Origin: Paenibacillus sp.
GTDB taxonomy: Bacteria; Bacillota; Bacilli; Paenibacillales; Paenibacillaceae
Reading direction: 5' to 3'
NCBI GenBank assembly: GCA_017512705.1
Contig: JAFWEX010000077.1
Coordinates: 1 to 51,902 of the forward strand
DNA: 51,902 nt
Shown: one piece after another, positions 8,843-19,126 of the stretch
How positions within the stretch are numbered: the stretch's first letter is position 1
Layout: each line of letters starts with the position of its first letter
Notes under the pieces: generated by a model
Database searches by the model: none
Seen by the model: the letters and a program-made list of their open reading frames with translations, nothing else
Told to the model about the DNA's origin: nothing
Translations under genes and position numbers: made by a program

Positions 8843-11182
8843 ATGGGACCGAGCAAAACGAAAGGTCGTCGTTTTCCTTTACTGCCTTTAAGAGGACTTC
8901 TCGTCTACCCGAGTATGGTGCTGCATCTCGATGTGGGCCGGGAGAAATCGGTCAAGGCTTTAGAAAAAGCGATGGTAGAAGAACATTTGATTCTCCTATG
9001 TTCCCAAGCCGAGGTAAATATTGAAGAACCCATACGAGAGGATATATTTCGAATTGGGACCGTAGCTAAGGTTAGACAGATGCTGAAGCTGCCCAATGGA
9101 ACGATTCGAGTGCTTGTGGAGGGCTTGGAACGGGCTGAAATTATTGAATATACGGACAACGAAGATTATTACGAGGTGCTCGCACAGGAGTTGCCTGAGG
9201 ATGATACTGTACACCCAGAGACGGACGCCCTCATGCGTACCGTTCTGAACCAGTTCGAGAGTTATATTAATCTGTCCAAAAAAGTAACCCCTGAGACACT
9301 GGCGGCCGTGTCCGACATTGAAGAGCCGGGGCGTCTAGCAGACGTGATCACAAGTCATCTGTCTTTGAAGATCAAGGATAAACAAGAAATTTTGGAGACC
9401 ATCGACGTTCGCGAGCGTCTGGAGAAACTCCTGGACATCTTGAATAATGAACGCGAAGTGCTTGAACTTGAACGCAAGATCAGCCAGCGTGTGAAGAAAC
9501 AGATGGAGAAGACTCAGAAGGAATACTACTTGCGTGAGCAGATGAAAGCGATCCAGAAGGAACTCGGTGAAAAAGAGGGCCGTGCAGGCGAAGTGGAAGA
9601 ACTTCGCAATCAGATGGAAAGTCTTGGCCTGCCGGACAAGGTAAAAGAAAAGGTCGAGAAGGAAATTGATCGACTGGAGAAAATGCCGGCTAGTTCTGCG
9701 GAGGGAGGCGTCATCCGTAACTATGTGGATTGGCTGCTTGCCCTGCCTTGGAGCCAGATGACCGAGGATGATCTAGATATCCAGAAAGCTGAAGATGTGC
9801 TTAATGCAGATCATTACGGTTTGGAGAAACCTAAAGAGCGTGTACTGGAATATCTGGCCGTGCAGAAGCTCGTCAAGAAGTTGAAAGGTCCAATCCTGTG
9901 CCTAGTTGGACCACCAGGGGTAGGTAAAACTTCTCTTGCTCGTTCGATCGCAAGATCACTGGGACGGGAGTTCGTACGTATCTCACTCGGTGGTGTGCGG
10001 GATGAAGCGGAGATTCGTGGACACCGTCGTACCTATGTGGGAGCGATGCCAGGTCGCATAATCCAGGGGATGAAAACAGCAGGATCACTTAATCCTGTAT
10101 TTTTACTGGATGAGATCGACAAGATGGCTTCCGACTTCCGTGGAGACCCTTCAGCTGCATTGCTTGAGGTGCTGGATCCCGAGCAAAACAATACGTTTAG
10201 TGACCACTTTGTGGAGCTGCCATTTGACTTATCGAACGTTATGTTTGTAACTACAGCGAATACTGTGCACAACATTCCGCGTCCTCTCCTAGATCGTATG
10301 GAAATGCTGAATATCCCAGGGTATACCGAACTGGAGAAACTGCAAATATCCAAAAAATATTTGCTCCCTAAACAGAAGAAGGATCACGGTCTGGAAGAAG
10401 AACAGTTGCAAATACCAGAGGAGAGTCTGCTGAAAGTCATTCGTGAATATACACGTGAGTCTGGTGTGCGGAACCTGGAACAGCAGATGGCATCATTGTG
10501 CCGGAAGGCGGCTAAAAATATCGTGTCCGGTGCAGAAGGTCAGATTGTCATCACACCGGATGATGTCAAAGAATATCTGGGTCCTGGCAAATTCCGCTAT
10601 GGTATGGCGGAGCTGGAAGATCAGATTGGCACGGTTACAGGGCTGGCATGGACTGAAGTAGGCGGGGATACGCTTGTTATTGAAGTAACTGTCGTGCCTG
10701 GAACAGGCAAGTTGACCCTGACAGGGAAACTGGGCGATGTAATGAAAGAATCAGCTCAGGCAGCCTTCAGTTATACGAGATCCAAAGCAGCACAGCTGGG
10801 TATCGCCGCTGATTTTCATGAGAAAAATGACATTCACATCCATGTACCGGAAGGTGCTATTCCGAAAGATGGTCCATCTGCGGGGATTACGATGGCAACT
10901 GCGTTGATATCGGCCTTGACGAACAAACATGTGTCCAAGGACGTTGCCATGACTGGTGAAATCACACTGCGCGGACGGGTGCTGCCAATTGGCGGATTGA
11001 AAGAAAAGTCGCTCGCTGCCCACCGCGCAGGTTATAAAAAGATATTACTGCCTAAGGATAACGAACGTGATCTGCGCGACATTCCGGACAGTATCAAGGA
11101 AGATGTGGAATTTGTGCCCGTAGCCCATATGGATCAGGTGCTGCAGCATGCACTGGTCGAACAGGCAGGCATTCGTCTGTAA
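8843..11182 (+). CDS. lon: LonA, ATP-dependent protease La
   Basis: LonA degrades misfolded and regulatory proteins as a soluble hexamer. The 779 residues hold the three expected modules. The N-terminal LON substrate domain begins [15 protein letters not shown]. The AAA+ domain has Walker [11 protein letters not shown] and Walker [11 protein letters not shown]. The protease domain has the catalytic Ser in [12 protein letters not shown] and Lys in [15 protein letters not shown] choose ATG 8843 because GGAGGTG lies 9 bases upstream. An ATG at 8801 in the same frame would add 14 residues but has no ribosome site and sits at the likely -10. A terminator follows. Confidence 0.97.
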   Translation: MGPSKTKGRRFPLLPLRGLLVYPSMVLHLDVGREKSVKALEKAMVEEHLILLCSQAEVNIEEPIREDIFRIGTVAKVRQMLKLPNGTIRVLVEGLERAEIIEYTDNEDYYEVLAQELPEDDTVHPETDALMRTVLNQFESYINLSKKVTPETLAAVSDIEEPGRLADVITSHLSLKIKDKQEILETIDVRERLEKLLDILNNEREVLELERKISQRVKKQMEKTQKEYYLREQMKAIQKELGEKEGRAGEVEELRNQMESLGLPDKVKEKVEKEIDRLEKMPASSAEGGVIRNYVDWLLALPWSQMTEDDLDIQKAEDVLNADHYGLEKPKERVLEYLAVQKLVKKLKGPILCLVGPPGVGKTSLARSIARSLGREFVRISLGGVRDEAEIRGHRRTYVGAMPGRIIQGMKTAGSLNPVFLLDEIDKMASDFRGDPSAALLEVLDPEQNNTFSDHFVELPFDLSNVMFVTTANTVHNIPRPLLDRMEMLNIPGYTELEKLQISKKYLLPKQKKDHGLEEEQLQIPEESLLKVIREYTRESGVRNLEQQMASLCRKAAKNIVSGAEGQIVITPDDVKEYLGPGKFRYGMAELEDQIGTVTGLAWTEVGGDTLVIEVTVVPGTGKLTLTGKLGDVMKESAQAAFSYTRSKAAQLGIAADFHEKNDIHIHVPEGAIPKDGPSAGITMATALISALTNKHVSKDVAMTGEITLRGRVLPIGGLKEKSLAAHRAGYKKILLPKDNERDLRDIPDSIKEDVEFVPVAHMDQVLQHALVEQAGIRL

Positions 11183-11213
11183 TTCCATATCCAGAGGTAT
11201 AATATGAAGAGTA

Positions 11214-11255
11214 AACCGTTCTGCGGAGCTTTTGGCTTCCACAGAACGGTTTTTT
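11214..11255 (+). terminator. lonA intrinsic terminator
   Basis: The stem AACCGTTCTG pairs with CAGAACGGTT, extended through GGAGC/GGCTTCC around a TTTT loop, and is followed by a T-run. The remaining spacer to ysxC (11256-11432) is T-rich, with TATGAT (11343-11348) and TATATT (11391-11396) as possible but unproven -10 boxes. Confidence 0.85.
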
Positions 11256-11432
11256 ATTGAGAACCGATATGATTTTGGCGTAGTAGCATACTTTTTTTTG
11301 TATATCACCATCGTTTTTTCGAGTACAACAGTCGTTTTTTTGGTATGATAGAGGGAATGATGGCATAATACGAGATGGATTGTAGATATGTTATATTCGC
11401 AGGACAGGAGTTCAAGAGAGGAAAGATGCAAT

Positions 11433-12089
11433 TTGAAAGTGAATCAATCTGAATTTATTATTAGTGCCGTTCGGCCTGAACAATATCCAGATGACGGCTT
11501 GCCAGAGATTGCCCTTGCTGGGCGTTCCAATGTAGGTAAGTCGTCACTGATTAATCGGTTGATTAATCGTAAAAATCTGGCGCGTACAAGCGCGACTCCG
11601 GGTAAAACCCAGCAGCTGAACTACTACAAGATTAATCAGGATCTATATTTCGTCGATTTTCCAGGCTACGGGTACGCGAAGGTGTCCAAAGAGCAACGTT
11701 TTGCCTGGGGTAAAATGATGGAGAAGTACTTACTGCAACGTGATGAGTTGAAACTTGTCATGCAGATGGTAGACATGAGACATGAGCCGTCTAAGGACGA
11801 CAAGATGATGAATGAGTGGCTGCGCCATCATGGATTACCATTGGTCGTTGTTGCTACGAAGATGGACAAGATTCCGAAGACACGTAGAGCCAAACATATT
11901 AAAATGATCAAGGAAGCTCTGGGTCTTCGCTCTGGCGACTTATTTGTGCCTTTTTCATCTGAGGAAGGTCTGGGCAAGGAAGAACTGTGGGATATCATTA
12001 CGCGTCATGCTCGCATAGATAAGTATGCGCCCGTGGAATCCGATTCAGAGAATGAAGTGGTTGATGCGATTCAGCAAGAGAAGCACTAA
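11433..12089 (+). CDS. ysxC: YsxC/YihA (EngB), ribosome-assembly GTPase
   Basis: This is an essential small GTPase for 50S subunit assembly. The G motifs are clear: G1 [10 protein letters not shown]3 [10 protein letters not shown] and G4 TKMDK, with the TSATPGKTQ switch. I place the start at TTG 11433, read as (M)[16 protein letters not shown] and giving 218 residues. It follows AGAGAGGAAAG. The open frame can be extended to an ATG at 11388 but that stretch ([14 protein letters not shown]) is unlike the family. The position after lonA matches B. subtilis. Confidence 0.93.
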   Translation: MKVNQSEFIISAVRPEQYPDDGLPEIALAGRSNVGKSSLINRLINRKNLARTSATPGKTQQLNYYKINQDLYFVDFPGYGYAKVSKEQRFAWGKMMEKYLLQRDELKLVMQMVDMRHEPSKDDKMMNEWLRHHGLPLVVVATKMDKIPKTRRAKHIKMIKEALGLRSGDLFVPFSSEEGLGKEELWDIITRHARIDKYAPVESDSENEVVDAIQQEKH

Positions 12090-12122
12090 CAATTAAAGAA
12101 CACATCATGTTTCTACACCTAG

Positions 12123-12154
12123 ATAGTCATGGAAGGTTTCCATGGCTATTTGTT
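12123..12154 (+). terminator. ysxC intrinsic terminator
   Basis: A 12-bp stem ATAGTCATGGAA/TTCCATGGCTAT with a 3-nt loop and TTTGTT tail. Confidence 0.75.
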
Positions 12155-12301
12155 ATAAATATGAATTTATGTCGTTTAATCATTTCGCGTATAACGGAGG
12201 ATAATGGTGAGACACTACAATAAATGACAATGCATATGATAAATCATCATCGTGATTTCATAAACATTTCATAAAAATGAGCGAGTGATGGACTTGATGT
12301 G

Positions 12302-12310
12302 TGATATAAT
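12302..12310 (+). promoter_or_regulatory. Extended -10 promoter of the hemA operon
   Basis: TGATATAAT is a perfect -10 with the extended TGn. No good -35 is present. It lies about 79 bp before the hemA start, leaving a 5' leader of about 70 nt. Confidence 0.5.
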
Positions 12311-12388
12311 TAACTATGTCAATCTTAACTGGATACACTTATACAGTAAGCACTTTGATTGGAAATTTATTAGGCAGGTGAACTTGCA

Positions 12389-13774
12389 ATGCACATCGTT
12401 GTTGTTGGTTTGAATTATCGCACGGCGCCTGTAGGGGTCAGAGAACGATTCACATTTGCAGAAAAGGACTTGTCTGAAGCGCTGCAGCAGCTCAAGCTGA
12501 CCAAGAGTGTATTGGAAGGTGTAATCGTAACCACTTGTAATCGTACGGAACTGTACGTTGTGGTCGACCGTCTTCACATGTGCGGTTATTTTATTCGAAC
12601 ATTCATGGAGCAATGGTTTAACGTTCCACGTGAAGAATTCACGCAACACTTATATATATATGAAGATGACCAAGCTATGCGTCATCTGTTCCGAGTGATC
12701 TGTGGACTGGATTCGATGGTCATCGGAGAGACTCAGATTTTGGGTCAGGTTAAACAGGCTTTTTTCAAAGCGCAAGAAGAGAAGTCTACAGGCACCTGGT
12801 TTAACAAGCTGTTTAAACAGGCGGTAACCCTGGGCAAGCGGGCACATTCGGAGACATCCATCGGGGAAAGTGCTGTGTCTGTCAGTTATGCAGCAGTAGA
12901 ACTCGGCAAGCGGATCTTTGGAAAGTTCACAGACAAAAAGGTACTTATATTGGGTGCCGGCAAAATGAGTGAACTTACGGTCAAGCATCTGTATGCCAAT
13001 GGAGCATCGGAAGTGATCGTAGCCAATCGTACGCTGGCCAGAGCCGAAGAGCTAGCTAGCAAATTTCGAGGAACCCCTTGCACGATGGAGCAGGCACTTG
13101 CAAGACTGAGTGAGGTTGACATCGTTATCAGCTCTACAGGGGCAGAACGTTATGTGTTGGATGCAATAACTGTTCGCGAAAGCATGAAGCGTCGACAGTC
13201 ACGACCGCTGTTTTTAATTGACATTGCGGTACCGCGGGATATCGATCCAGCCATTGGAGAGATTTCCAATGTATTTCTTTATGATATCGACGACCTGGAA
13301 GGGATTGTGGAGAGCAATCTGGAGATGCGCAAAGTTGAAGCGGCCAAAATTGAGAGAATGATTGAGCTGGAGATGGAAGACTATTATCAATGGCTCAGAA
13401 CACTCGGCGTTCGTCCGGTCATTCGAGCATTGCAGGAAAAAGGCGTGTCTATTCATGAAGAAACGATGGATAGTCTGTTTAATAAGCTGCCAGAGCTGGA
13501 TGAACATCAACGCAAAGTCATTCGTCGTCTAACGAAAAGTATTGTAAATCAAATGACAACTGATCCGATTAACCGGATTAAGGAAATGGCAGGTACGAAG
13601 CAAGGTGATGAAGCTCTACGCATGTTCACCCAGATTTTTGCACTGGAAGATGCGGTGGAGACGGCTGCTGAAAAGGTGAATCAGAGTGACGCAACTGCTC
13701 TGGGCAAACCAGCTGTTCACCTTAATGAAAACCGGCAAGAACCCGTGCCGGCTTATGTTCCGGCAGGCGTATAA
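12389..13774 (+). CDS. hemA: Glutamyl-tRNA reductase
   Basis: HemA makes glutamate-1-semialdehyde from glutamyl-tRNA, the first committed step of C5 tetrapyrrole synthesis. The 461 residues have the catalytic Cys50 in VTTCNRTELY, the N-terminal MHIVVVGLNYRTAPVGVRE, the NADPH-binding Rossmann motif LILGAGKMSELT and the C-terminal dimerisation helices. The N-terminal region is where haem-dependent turnover acts in other bacteria; nothing in the sequence proves it here. It heads a tight five-gene run (hemA to cobA/hemD) with gaps of only a few bases. Confidence 0.97.
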   Translation: MHIVVVGLNYRTAPVGVRERFTFAEKDLSEALQQLKLTKSVLEGVIVTTCNRTELYVVVDRLHMCGYFIRTFMEQWFNVPREEFTQHLYIYEDDQAMRHLFRVICGLDSMVIGETQILGQVKQAFFKAQEEKSTGTWFNKLFKQAVTLGKRAHSETSIGESAVSVSYAAVELGKRIFGKFTDKKVLILGAGKMSELTVKHLYANGASEVIVANRTLARAEELASKFRGTPCTMEQALARLSEVDIVISSTGAERYVLDAITVRESMKRRQSRPLFLIDIAVPRDIDPAIGEISNVFLYDIDDLEGIVESNLEMRKVEAAKIERMIELEMEDYYQWLRTLGVRPVIRALQEKGVSIHEETMDSLFNKLPELDEHQRKVIRRLTKSIVNQMTTDPINRIKEMAGTKQGDEALRMFTQIFALEDAVETAAEKVNQSDATALGKPAVHLNENRQEPVPAYVPAGV

Positions 13775-13779
13775 GGCAG

Positions 13780-14616
13780 GTGGGCAGCTTGACCCTTGCT
13801 GAACAAGTCTATGAAGTTTTGATCTATATGTATGCCCTGAGCCTACTGTTCTATTTCTCGGACTGCATTCGACGCAATGCGGGGGCGAAGCGGACAGGCA
13901 CAGGGTTTCTTGTTGTTGTTTGGGGACTACAGGTAACCCATGTTATTATACGGATGTGGATGGAAGGCCACTTCCCTATTTATAATACTTTTGACTTTCT
14001 GTTTATTTTCTCTTTCAGTATTGTGCTGATATCGCTAATTATGACCCGAATTCAGCGTTCGGAATTTGTCATTCTGCTGCTTAACATCGTTGGATTTTCG
14101 GTGACAGTGTTGAATCGATTGTGGTTTACAGCAGGGGAGATCTCTCTTCATAACTGGCAGACAGTTCATGGTCTGCTGATTATGCACATAACGCTGGCTA
14201 ATCTAGGCTTTGCTGCTTTAACGGTTGCTGCAGTATTGGCACTGCTGTATTTGTTCCTTCATCACAAACTCAAGAATAAAAAGTGGAATGATACCGTACG
14301 ACGCCTGCCAAGCCTGGAGGTTATCGGAAAGTATATGGACGGTGCTACATTGATCGGAACCCCTCTTCTTGGTGTATCGGTTGTGTTAGCAGTTTTGTCC
14401 ATAGTAGCGGAACGACGTTGGCATCTGCTTCTAGACCTGAAGGTGATTGCCACAGGTCTGGCAATTGCCATCTATGTTGCCTATTTTGTAGTAAAGAGAA
14501 GAAAACAATTCTCGATGATCATTATGTCTAAATGGACATTGGTTGGATATGCGCTAATTATCCTCAGTTTTTTATCCAATGCTTACTCAGCGTTTCATCG
14601 CTGGACGGGAGAGTGA
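13780..14616 (+). CDS. hemX: CcsA/HemX-family integral membrane protein
   Basis: The 278 residues are mostly membrane-spanning, with about eight hydrophobic segments, and belong to the cytochrome c assembly CcsA/HemX-like family. In B. subtilis HemX sits at this exact place (hemA-hemX-hemC) and lowers HemA abundance. That role is inferred here from position. The start is either GTG 13780 or TTG 13789. The sequence AGGTGG (13778-13783) overlaps the GTG and is well spaced for the TTG, so the TTG may be the real start. The gene begins 5 bp after hemA and ends 6 bp before the siroheme gene. Confidence 0.85.
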   Translation: MGSLTLAEQVYEVLIYMYALSLLFYFSDCIRRNAGAKRTGTGFLVVVWGLQVTHVIIRMWMEGHFPIYNTFDFLFIFSFSIVLISLIMTRIQRSEFVILLLNIVGFSVTVLNRLWFTAGEISLHNWQTVHGLLIMHITLANLGFAALTVAAVLALLYLFLHHKLKNKKWNDTVRRLPSLEVIGKYMDGATLIGTPLLGVSVVLAVLSIVAERRWHLLLDLKVIATGLAIAIYVAYFVVKRRKQFSMIIMSKWTLVGYALIILSFLSNAYSAFHRWTGE

Positions 14617-14622
14617 AGAGGT

Positions 14623-15273
14623 ATGGAACACTACACGCCGATTTATGTGAATACTTCAGGTAAGTCAGTCTTCGTAATCGGCGGGGGGATTGTTGCTGAG
14701 CGTAAGGTAAAGGGGTTGCTGGAGGCTAAGGCTCAAATTACAGTGATTAGTCCTCGGCTTACGCCGGATCTACAACAATTACATCAAGAATCCCGAATGG
14801 AGTGGATAGCTCGGTCCTACCGCAATGGAGATTTGCGGGGGGCCTTTCTCGTATATGCAGCTACTGATGATCCGCAAGTTAATAGGGTAGTGGTACAGGA
14901 AGCTGAGGCAGAGACAATACTCGTGAATGATGCCATATCTTCCGGCAACAGCAGCTTTATCACGCCGAGTGTGGTTAGACGAGGACGATTAAGCATCGCG
15001 ATCTCGACTTCTGGTGCAGGACCAGCAGCAGCAGCCGAGATTCGTGCTTTATTGGAACAGCAGTTTGGAGATGAATACGAGGTCTATCTTGATTTTTTAC
15101 ATCAGATGAGAATGGAGATTAAATCCCGCGAACTGCCTTCTGCCACAAGAAGAACGCTTCTGCGGCGATTGACGGAGATGGACATACTGGAGAAAATACG
15201 AACAGGTGAATTTCAGTGGTGGACCGAAGAAGAAATCGGGAATTGGATATCCCGTAATCAGGAGGAAATATAG
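14623..15273 (+). CDS. Precorrin-2 dehydrogenase / sirohydrochlorin ferrochelatase-type protein
   Basis: This 216-residue protein is of the Met8/SirC/CysG-N family, which oxidises precorrin-2 to sirohydrochlorin with NAD and may insert iron to give sirohaem. The N-terminal Rossmann motif is [16 protein letters not shown], followed by [12 protein letters not shown] and the family motif [14 protein letters not shown]. It lies between hemX and hemC, so the sirohaem branch enzyme is encoded inside the haem operon, next to the cobA methyltransferase that makes its substrate. B. subtilis keeps the equivalent gene (ylnF) at a sulfate-assimilation locus instead. The sequence does not settle whether both activities are present. 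Confidence 0.88.
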   Translation: MEHYTPIYVNTSGKSVFVIGGGIVAERKVKGLLEAKAQITVISPRLTPDLQQLHQESRMEWIARSYRNGDLRGAFLVYAATDDPQVNRVVVQEAEAETILVNDAISSGNSSFITPSVVRRGRLSIAISTSGAGPAAAAEIRALLEQQFGDEYEVYLDFLHQMRMEIKSRELPSATRRTLLRRLTEMDILEKIRTGEFQWWTEEEIGNWISRNQEEI

Positions 15274-15275
15274 AT

Positions 15276-16232
15276 ATGCGTACAATTAAAGTGGGCAGCA
15301 GGCAGAGTGCTCTGGCGTTAACTCAGACCGGATACGTGATTCAGGATCTACGAGATATTTGTGAGCGGGAAGGTTTAGCATTTGACTTTGAGGTACATAA
15401 GATTGTCACGAAGGGAGATCTCATTTTGGATGTCACCTTGTCCAAGGTGGGGGGCAAAGGATTGTTTGTTAAAGAGATCGAACAGGCGATGCTGGATTGC
15501 ACCATTGATATGGCTGTGCACAGCATGAAGGACATGCCTTCCGAGTTGCCAGAAGGTCTGGTTAACGGTGCTGTTCCTCGGCGAGCGGATCCACGGGATG
15601 CGCTTGTGTCTCGCAATGGGCTTACACTGGATCAATTGCCAGAAGGCGCGCGGGTTGGAACAAGCAGTTTGCGCAGATCAAGTCAGCTGAAGTCTTACCG
15701 TCCAGACCTGCAGCTGGAATCTATTCGCGGTAATATCGACTCACGTTTGCGTAAACTTGAAACGGAAGGGTTGGACGCTATTATATTGGCTGCAGCGGGA
15801 TTATATCGAATGGGCTGGGAGGATCGGATTACGGAATATTTGTCTGAGGAAGCCTGCCTTCCTGCGGTAGGACAAGGAGCCCTTGGTATTGAATGCCGAG
15901 AAGATGATGAGGAATTGTTGCATCTGCTGTCTCTATATAATGATCCGGCAACAGCATCACCGGTAATGGCCGAACGTCGCTTCCTCAGCGTGTTGAATGG
16001 AGGTTGTCAGGTACCTATCGGTGCTCATGCGATATGGGAGCCAGAACAAGATGTAGTTTCCCTGAACGGTGAAAACAAGTTACAATTAACAGGTATGGTT
16101 GGTACGCCGGACGGTGGACTAATTCTTAAAGAAACGTTGAGCGGCAAAGATCCGGTTCGTTTGGGAGAAGAAGTTGCCTGGAGATTGATTGAACGCGGAG
16201 CGGAACAGATTCTGGCAGAAGTTAGGGGATGA
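15276..16232 (+). CDS. hemC: Hydroxymethylbilane synthase (porphobilinogen deaminase)
   Basis: HemC polymerises four porphobilinogens to the linear hydroxymethylbilane. The 318-residue protein begins [15 protein letters not shown]. It carries the catalytic Asp region [10 protein letters not shown], the substrate-binding arginines [10 protein letters not shown] and [10 protein letters not shown], and the dipyrromethane cofactor Cys244 in [12 protein letters not shown]. It starts 2 bp after the siroheme gene with GGAGG before the ATG, and ends 4 bp before cobA/hemD. Confidence 0.97.
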   Translation: MRTIKVGSRQSALALTQTGYVIQDLRDICEREGLAFDFEVHKIVTKGDLILDVTLSKVGGKGLFVKEIEQAMLDCTIDMAVHSMKDMPSELPEGLVNGAVPRRADPRDALVSRNGLTLDQLPEGARVGTSSLRRSSQLKSYRPDLQLESIRGNIDSRLRKLETEGLDAIILAAAGLYRMGWEDRITEYLSEEACLPAVGQGALGIECREDDEELLHLLSLYNDPATASPVMAERRFLSVLNGGCQVPIGAHAIWEPEQDVVSLNGENKLQLTGMVGTPDGGLILKETLSGKDPVRLGEEVAWRLIERGAEQILAEVRG

Positions 16233-16236
16233 AGGC

Positions 16237-17796
16237 ATGGCGGGGAAGGTCTTTTTGGTAGGCGCAGGTCCTGGGGATGCAAGGCTGATTACGGTAAAAG
16301 GATGGGAGACGATTGGCAAGGCAGATGCGGTGGTATACGATCGGCTCGCGAGTCCACGATTGCTGAAACTTATGAAACCCGGCGCAGTGAAAATTTATGT
16401 GGGTAAACGACCAGATCGACATACGATGAAACAGGAAGAGATTAATCAGCTACTAGTTGATCTCGCACTGGAAGGCAAAGTTGTTGTGCGCCTAAAAGGG
16501 GGAGACCCGACGATTTTTGGCCGGGTAGGTGAAGAAGCGGAATTGCTGCACAAAAACGGCATTCCATTTGAGATTATACCTGGTGTAACCGCAGCAATTA
16601 GCGTGCCAGCGTATGCGGGTATCCCAGTGACACATCGTGATTATGCATCCTCGATTTCCATCATTACGGGGCACGAGAGCCCCGACAAGCTAGATCGAAG
16701 CATTCATTGGGATAAAGTAACGAATGCTACGGGCACACTGGTATTTATGATGGGTGTTGCCAAGATTGGCTATATCAGCGATCAGCTTATTCGTCATGGT
16801 CGTCCAGCAAACACACCTGTGGCACTTGTACGATGGGGAACACGAGCAGAACAGGACACTATCACTGGTACGTTGGAAAATATCGAAGCGAAGGTGATTG
16901 AGGCGAATTTCCAACCACCAGCTGTCATTGTGGTTGGTGAGGTTGTCAATCAGCGTGAGCAATTGAAATGGGCAGAAGTGATGCCATTGTTTGGTAAACG
17001 TATTTTGGTGACTCGTGCTCGAAGTCAGGCGAGTGAACTGGTGAATCGAATTGAGGAATTGGGCGGTGAACCGTATGAGTTTCCAGTCATTGAGACCGTG
17101 ATGCCTTCCAGTGAATCGTCCAAACAAAGTGTCAAAGATGCATTACAGGTGTTAAATACATTTGATTGGGTCTTTTTTACAAGTGTCAACGGTGTAGAGT
17201 TTTTCTTCCGTCATCTCGAGATCGAAGGTAAGGATATTCGCTCTCTCCATCAAGCAAGAATTGCTGCAGTGGGGCCATCCACAGCGGATGCTCTGCGCAA
17301 GCATGGTATCGCGCCTGAAGTTGTCGAAGGACCATTTCAAGCGGAGGGCATGTTTGAAACATTTGAAAGTGAGCTTAAGGCAGGGGAGAAGGTATTGATT
17401 CCTCATGGAGACCTCGCGCGTTCGTGGTTGCCGGAGCAATTGAGGGAGCGAGGATTGCACGTTACCGAGGCCATTATCTATGATACGATCCTTGCGGGTG
17501 AAGAAGACGATGAATTGCTAAAACTGCTTGAAGAGGGCGGCATCCATGCGATGACCTTTACAAGCTCATCCACCGTGACGAATTTCATGAAGATGTTGGA
17601 AAGAATGGGTGTGGAAGATCCCCTGGCATTGCTGAAGGCAGTAGAGGTTGCTTGTATCGGTCCGCTCACAGCCAAGACTGCGGAGGCTGCTGGACTGCAA
17701 GTCACAATGATGGCGAAGGAAGCTACGATCCCCAGCCTGATTGATGTTTTATGCGAGTGGAAACGAACGGGTGACGCTATAAAAGCAAACAAATAG
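16237..17796 (+). CDS. cobA/hemD: CobA-HemD fusion: uroporphyrinogen-III methyltransferase and uroporphyrinogen-III synthase
   Basis: One 519-residue polypeptide joins two enzymes. Residues about 3-245 are the SAM-dependent methyltransferase (SUMT), which makes precorrin-2: [30 protein letters not shown] and [20 protein letters not shown] are its motifs. Residues about 260-510 are the HemD cyclase: [36 protein letters not shown] and [12 protein letters not shown]. HemD thus forms uroporphyrinogen III beside the enzyme that draws it to sirohaem. I use ATG 16237 (MAGKVFLVG), with GGGGATGAAGG just upstream, overlapping the hemC stop. An in-frame ATG at 16189 lies inside hemC and is less likely. 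Such fusions are known in Firmicutes. Confidence 0.95.
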   Translation: MAGKVFLVGAGPGDARLITVKGWETIGKADAVVYDRLASPRLLKLMKPGAVKIYVGKRPDRHTMKQEEINQLLVDLALEGKVVVRLKGGDPTIFGRVGEEAELLHKNGIPFEIIPGVTAAISVPAYAGIPVTHRDYASSISIITGHESPDKLDRSIHWDKVTNATGTLVFMMGVAKIGYISDQLIRHGRPANTPVALVRWGTRAEQDTITGTLENIEAKVIEANFQPPAVIVVGEVVNQREQLKWAEVMPLFGKRILVTRARSQASELVNRIEELGGEPYEFPVIETVMPSSESSKQSVKDALQVLNTFDWVFFTSVNGVEFFFRHLEIEGKDIRSLHQARIAAVGPSTADALRKHGIAPEVVEGPFQAEGMFETFESELKAGEKVLIPHGDLARSWLPEQLRERGLHVTEAIIYDTILAGEEDDELLKLLEEGGIHAMTFTSSSTVTNFMKMLERMGVEDPLALLKAVEVACIGPLTAKTAEAAGLQVTMMAKEATIPSLIDVLCEWKRTGDAIKANK

Positions 17797-17851
17797 GTTG
17801 AATGAGAATGTATCCATAACAGAGTTATATCGTTATATAAGCAATTGAAGT

Positions 17852-17938
17852 ACACGATGGTTATCGTGACAAGACAGGCTTCGGCTGAATATATGGAGCG
17901 TGCTGAATTCGAGAAGAAACAGCGCGCTTCCCCTTTTT
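17852..17938 (+). terminator. Two hairpins between cobA/hemD and hemB; the second resembles a terminator or attenuator
   Basis: CACGAT/ATCGTG with a GGTT loop (17852-17867) is followed by a 9-bp stem AGCGTGCTG/CAGCGCGCT (17897-17905, 17920-17928). A T-run at 17934-17938 is reached after TCCCC. The five-base gap to the T-run makes it a weak terminator. It may give partial readthrough into hemB. Confidence 0.45.
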
Positions 17939-17970
17939 ACAGTATGAAATTTCAGGGAGGTAGGTTATAA

Positions 17971-18972
17971 ATGGGTTTTCCAATTGTACGTCATCGCCGT
18001 TTACGTCAATCGGCAGGCATTCGCAACATGGTGAGAGAGACACACCTGAATGTGGAGGATTTCATCCAACCGATCTATGTCACATATGGTACAAATGTAA
18101 AGTCTGAGATTAAGTCGATGCCAGGTGTATTCCGTTTCTCACTAGATCGATTACAGGAAGAAGTAAAAGAAATAGCTGAATTGGGTATTCCGGCTGTATT
18201 GTTGTTCGGTATTCCCGAAATAAAAGATAGCGTAGGTTCGTCCGGTTTTGCAGAGGACGGCATTGTGCAGGAAGCTACGAGACTAATCAAGTCCTGGTAT
18301 CCTGAGTTGCTGGTGATCGCAGATACTTGTTTATGTGAGTTCACCGATCACGGGCACTGTGGCGTGGTGCATACTACGGAGATTGATGGACATATCTGCG
18401 GTGATGTTCTGAATGACGAATCGCTGGAGCTGCTGGTGAAAACAGCGGTATCCCAGGCCAAGGCAGGCGCAGACATTATCGCACCATCCAATATGATGGA
18501 TGGTTTTGTTCAGGCGATTCGTGCAGGTCTAGATGAGAATGGATTCAGCCATATCCCCATCATGTCCTATTCAGTAAAATATGCTTCGGCGTTCTACGGC
18601 CCATTCCGTGAAGCGGCAGATTCAACGCCGCAATTCGGAGATCGAAAGTCATATCAGATGGATCCGGCGAATGCCCGGGAAGCGCTGCGCGAAGCGGAGA
18701 CCGATGTGCTGGAAGGAGCCGATATGCTGATGGTCAAACCATCATTGTCTTACCTGGACATCATGCGCACGATTAAAGATCAATTTGATCTTCCACTGGT
18801 TGCCTACAACGTAAGCGGAGAGTACGCAATGGTGAAGGCAGCCGCAATTCAGGGCTGGATCGACGAGAAGAAGGTAGCGATGGAAATCTTGCTTAGCATG
18901 AAACGTGCGGGAGCGGATATGATTATCACTTATTATGCTAAAGATGCTTCCCGGTGGCTGACTGAAAAATAA
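17971..18972 (+). CDS. hemB: Porphobilinogen synthase (delta-aminolevulinate dehydratase)
   Basis: HemB condenses two 5-aminolevulinates to porphobilinogen. The 333-residue protein has the zinc-site cysteines Cys120, Cys122 and Cys130 ([14 protein letters not shown]), so it is of the zinc-dependent type. The substrate lysines are Lys203 ([12 protein letters not shown]) and Lys256 ([12 protein letters not shown]). A strong GGGAGGTAGG precedes the ATG. A 174-bp spacer with hairpins separates it from cobA/hemD, so it may be expressed partly apart from the upstream five genes. Confidence 0.97.
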   Translation: MGFPIVRHRRLRQSAGIRNMVRETHLNVEDFIQPIYVTYGTNVKSEIKSMPGVFRFSLDRLQEEVKEIAELGIPAVLLFGIPEIKDSVGSSGFAEDGIVQEATRLIKSWYPELLVIADTCLCEFTDHGHCGVVHTTEIDGHICGDVLNDESLELLVKTAVSQAKAGADIIAPSNMMDGFVQAIRAGLDENGFSHIPIMSYSVKYASAFYGPFREAADSTPQFGDRKSYQMDPANAREALREAETDVLEGADMLMVKPSLSYLDIMRTIKDQFDLPLVAYNVSGEYAMVKAAAIQGWIDEKKVAMEILLSMKRAGADMIITYYAKDASRWLTEK

Positions 18973-19042
18973 GTCGATGTCCATCTCACGGAACCAGTAG
19001 CGTGTGTTGATGTCTACAAATACACGAATACGACTCATAGGT

Positions 19043-19102
19043 CCTGCTTTTTTAAGAAATTCATGCAGCTGTAACCGAGCTGAATCCTTTCTTGAAAGCA
19101 GG
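19043..19102 (+). promoter_or_regulatory. Structured leader before hemL
   Basis: CCTGCTTT and AAGAAA (19043-19059) pair with TTTCTT and AAAGCAGG (19088-19102). They enclose an inner hairpin CAGCT/AGCTG (19066-19070, 19078-19082). The stem ends 10 bp before the AAGGAGG ribosome site of hemL. No T-run follows, so if it regulates, translation or RNA stability is more likely than termination. Confidence 0.4.
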
Positions 19103-19126
19103 TCCTCACATTAAGGAGGATGTTCA

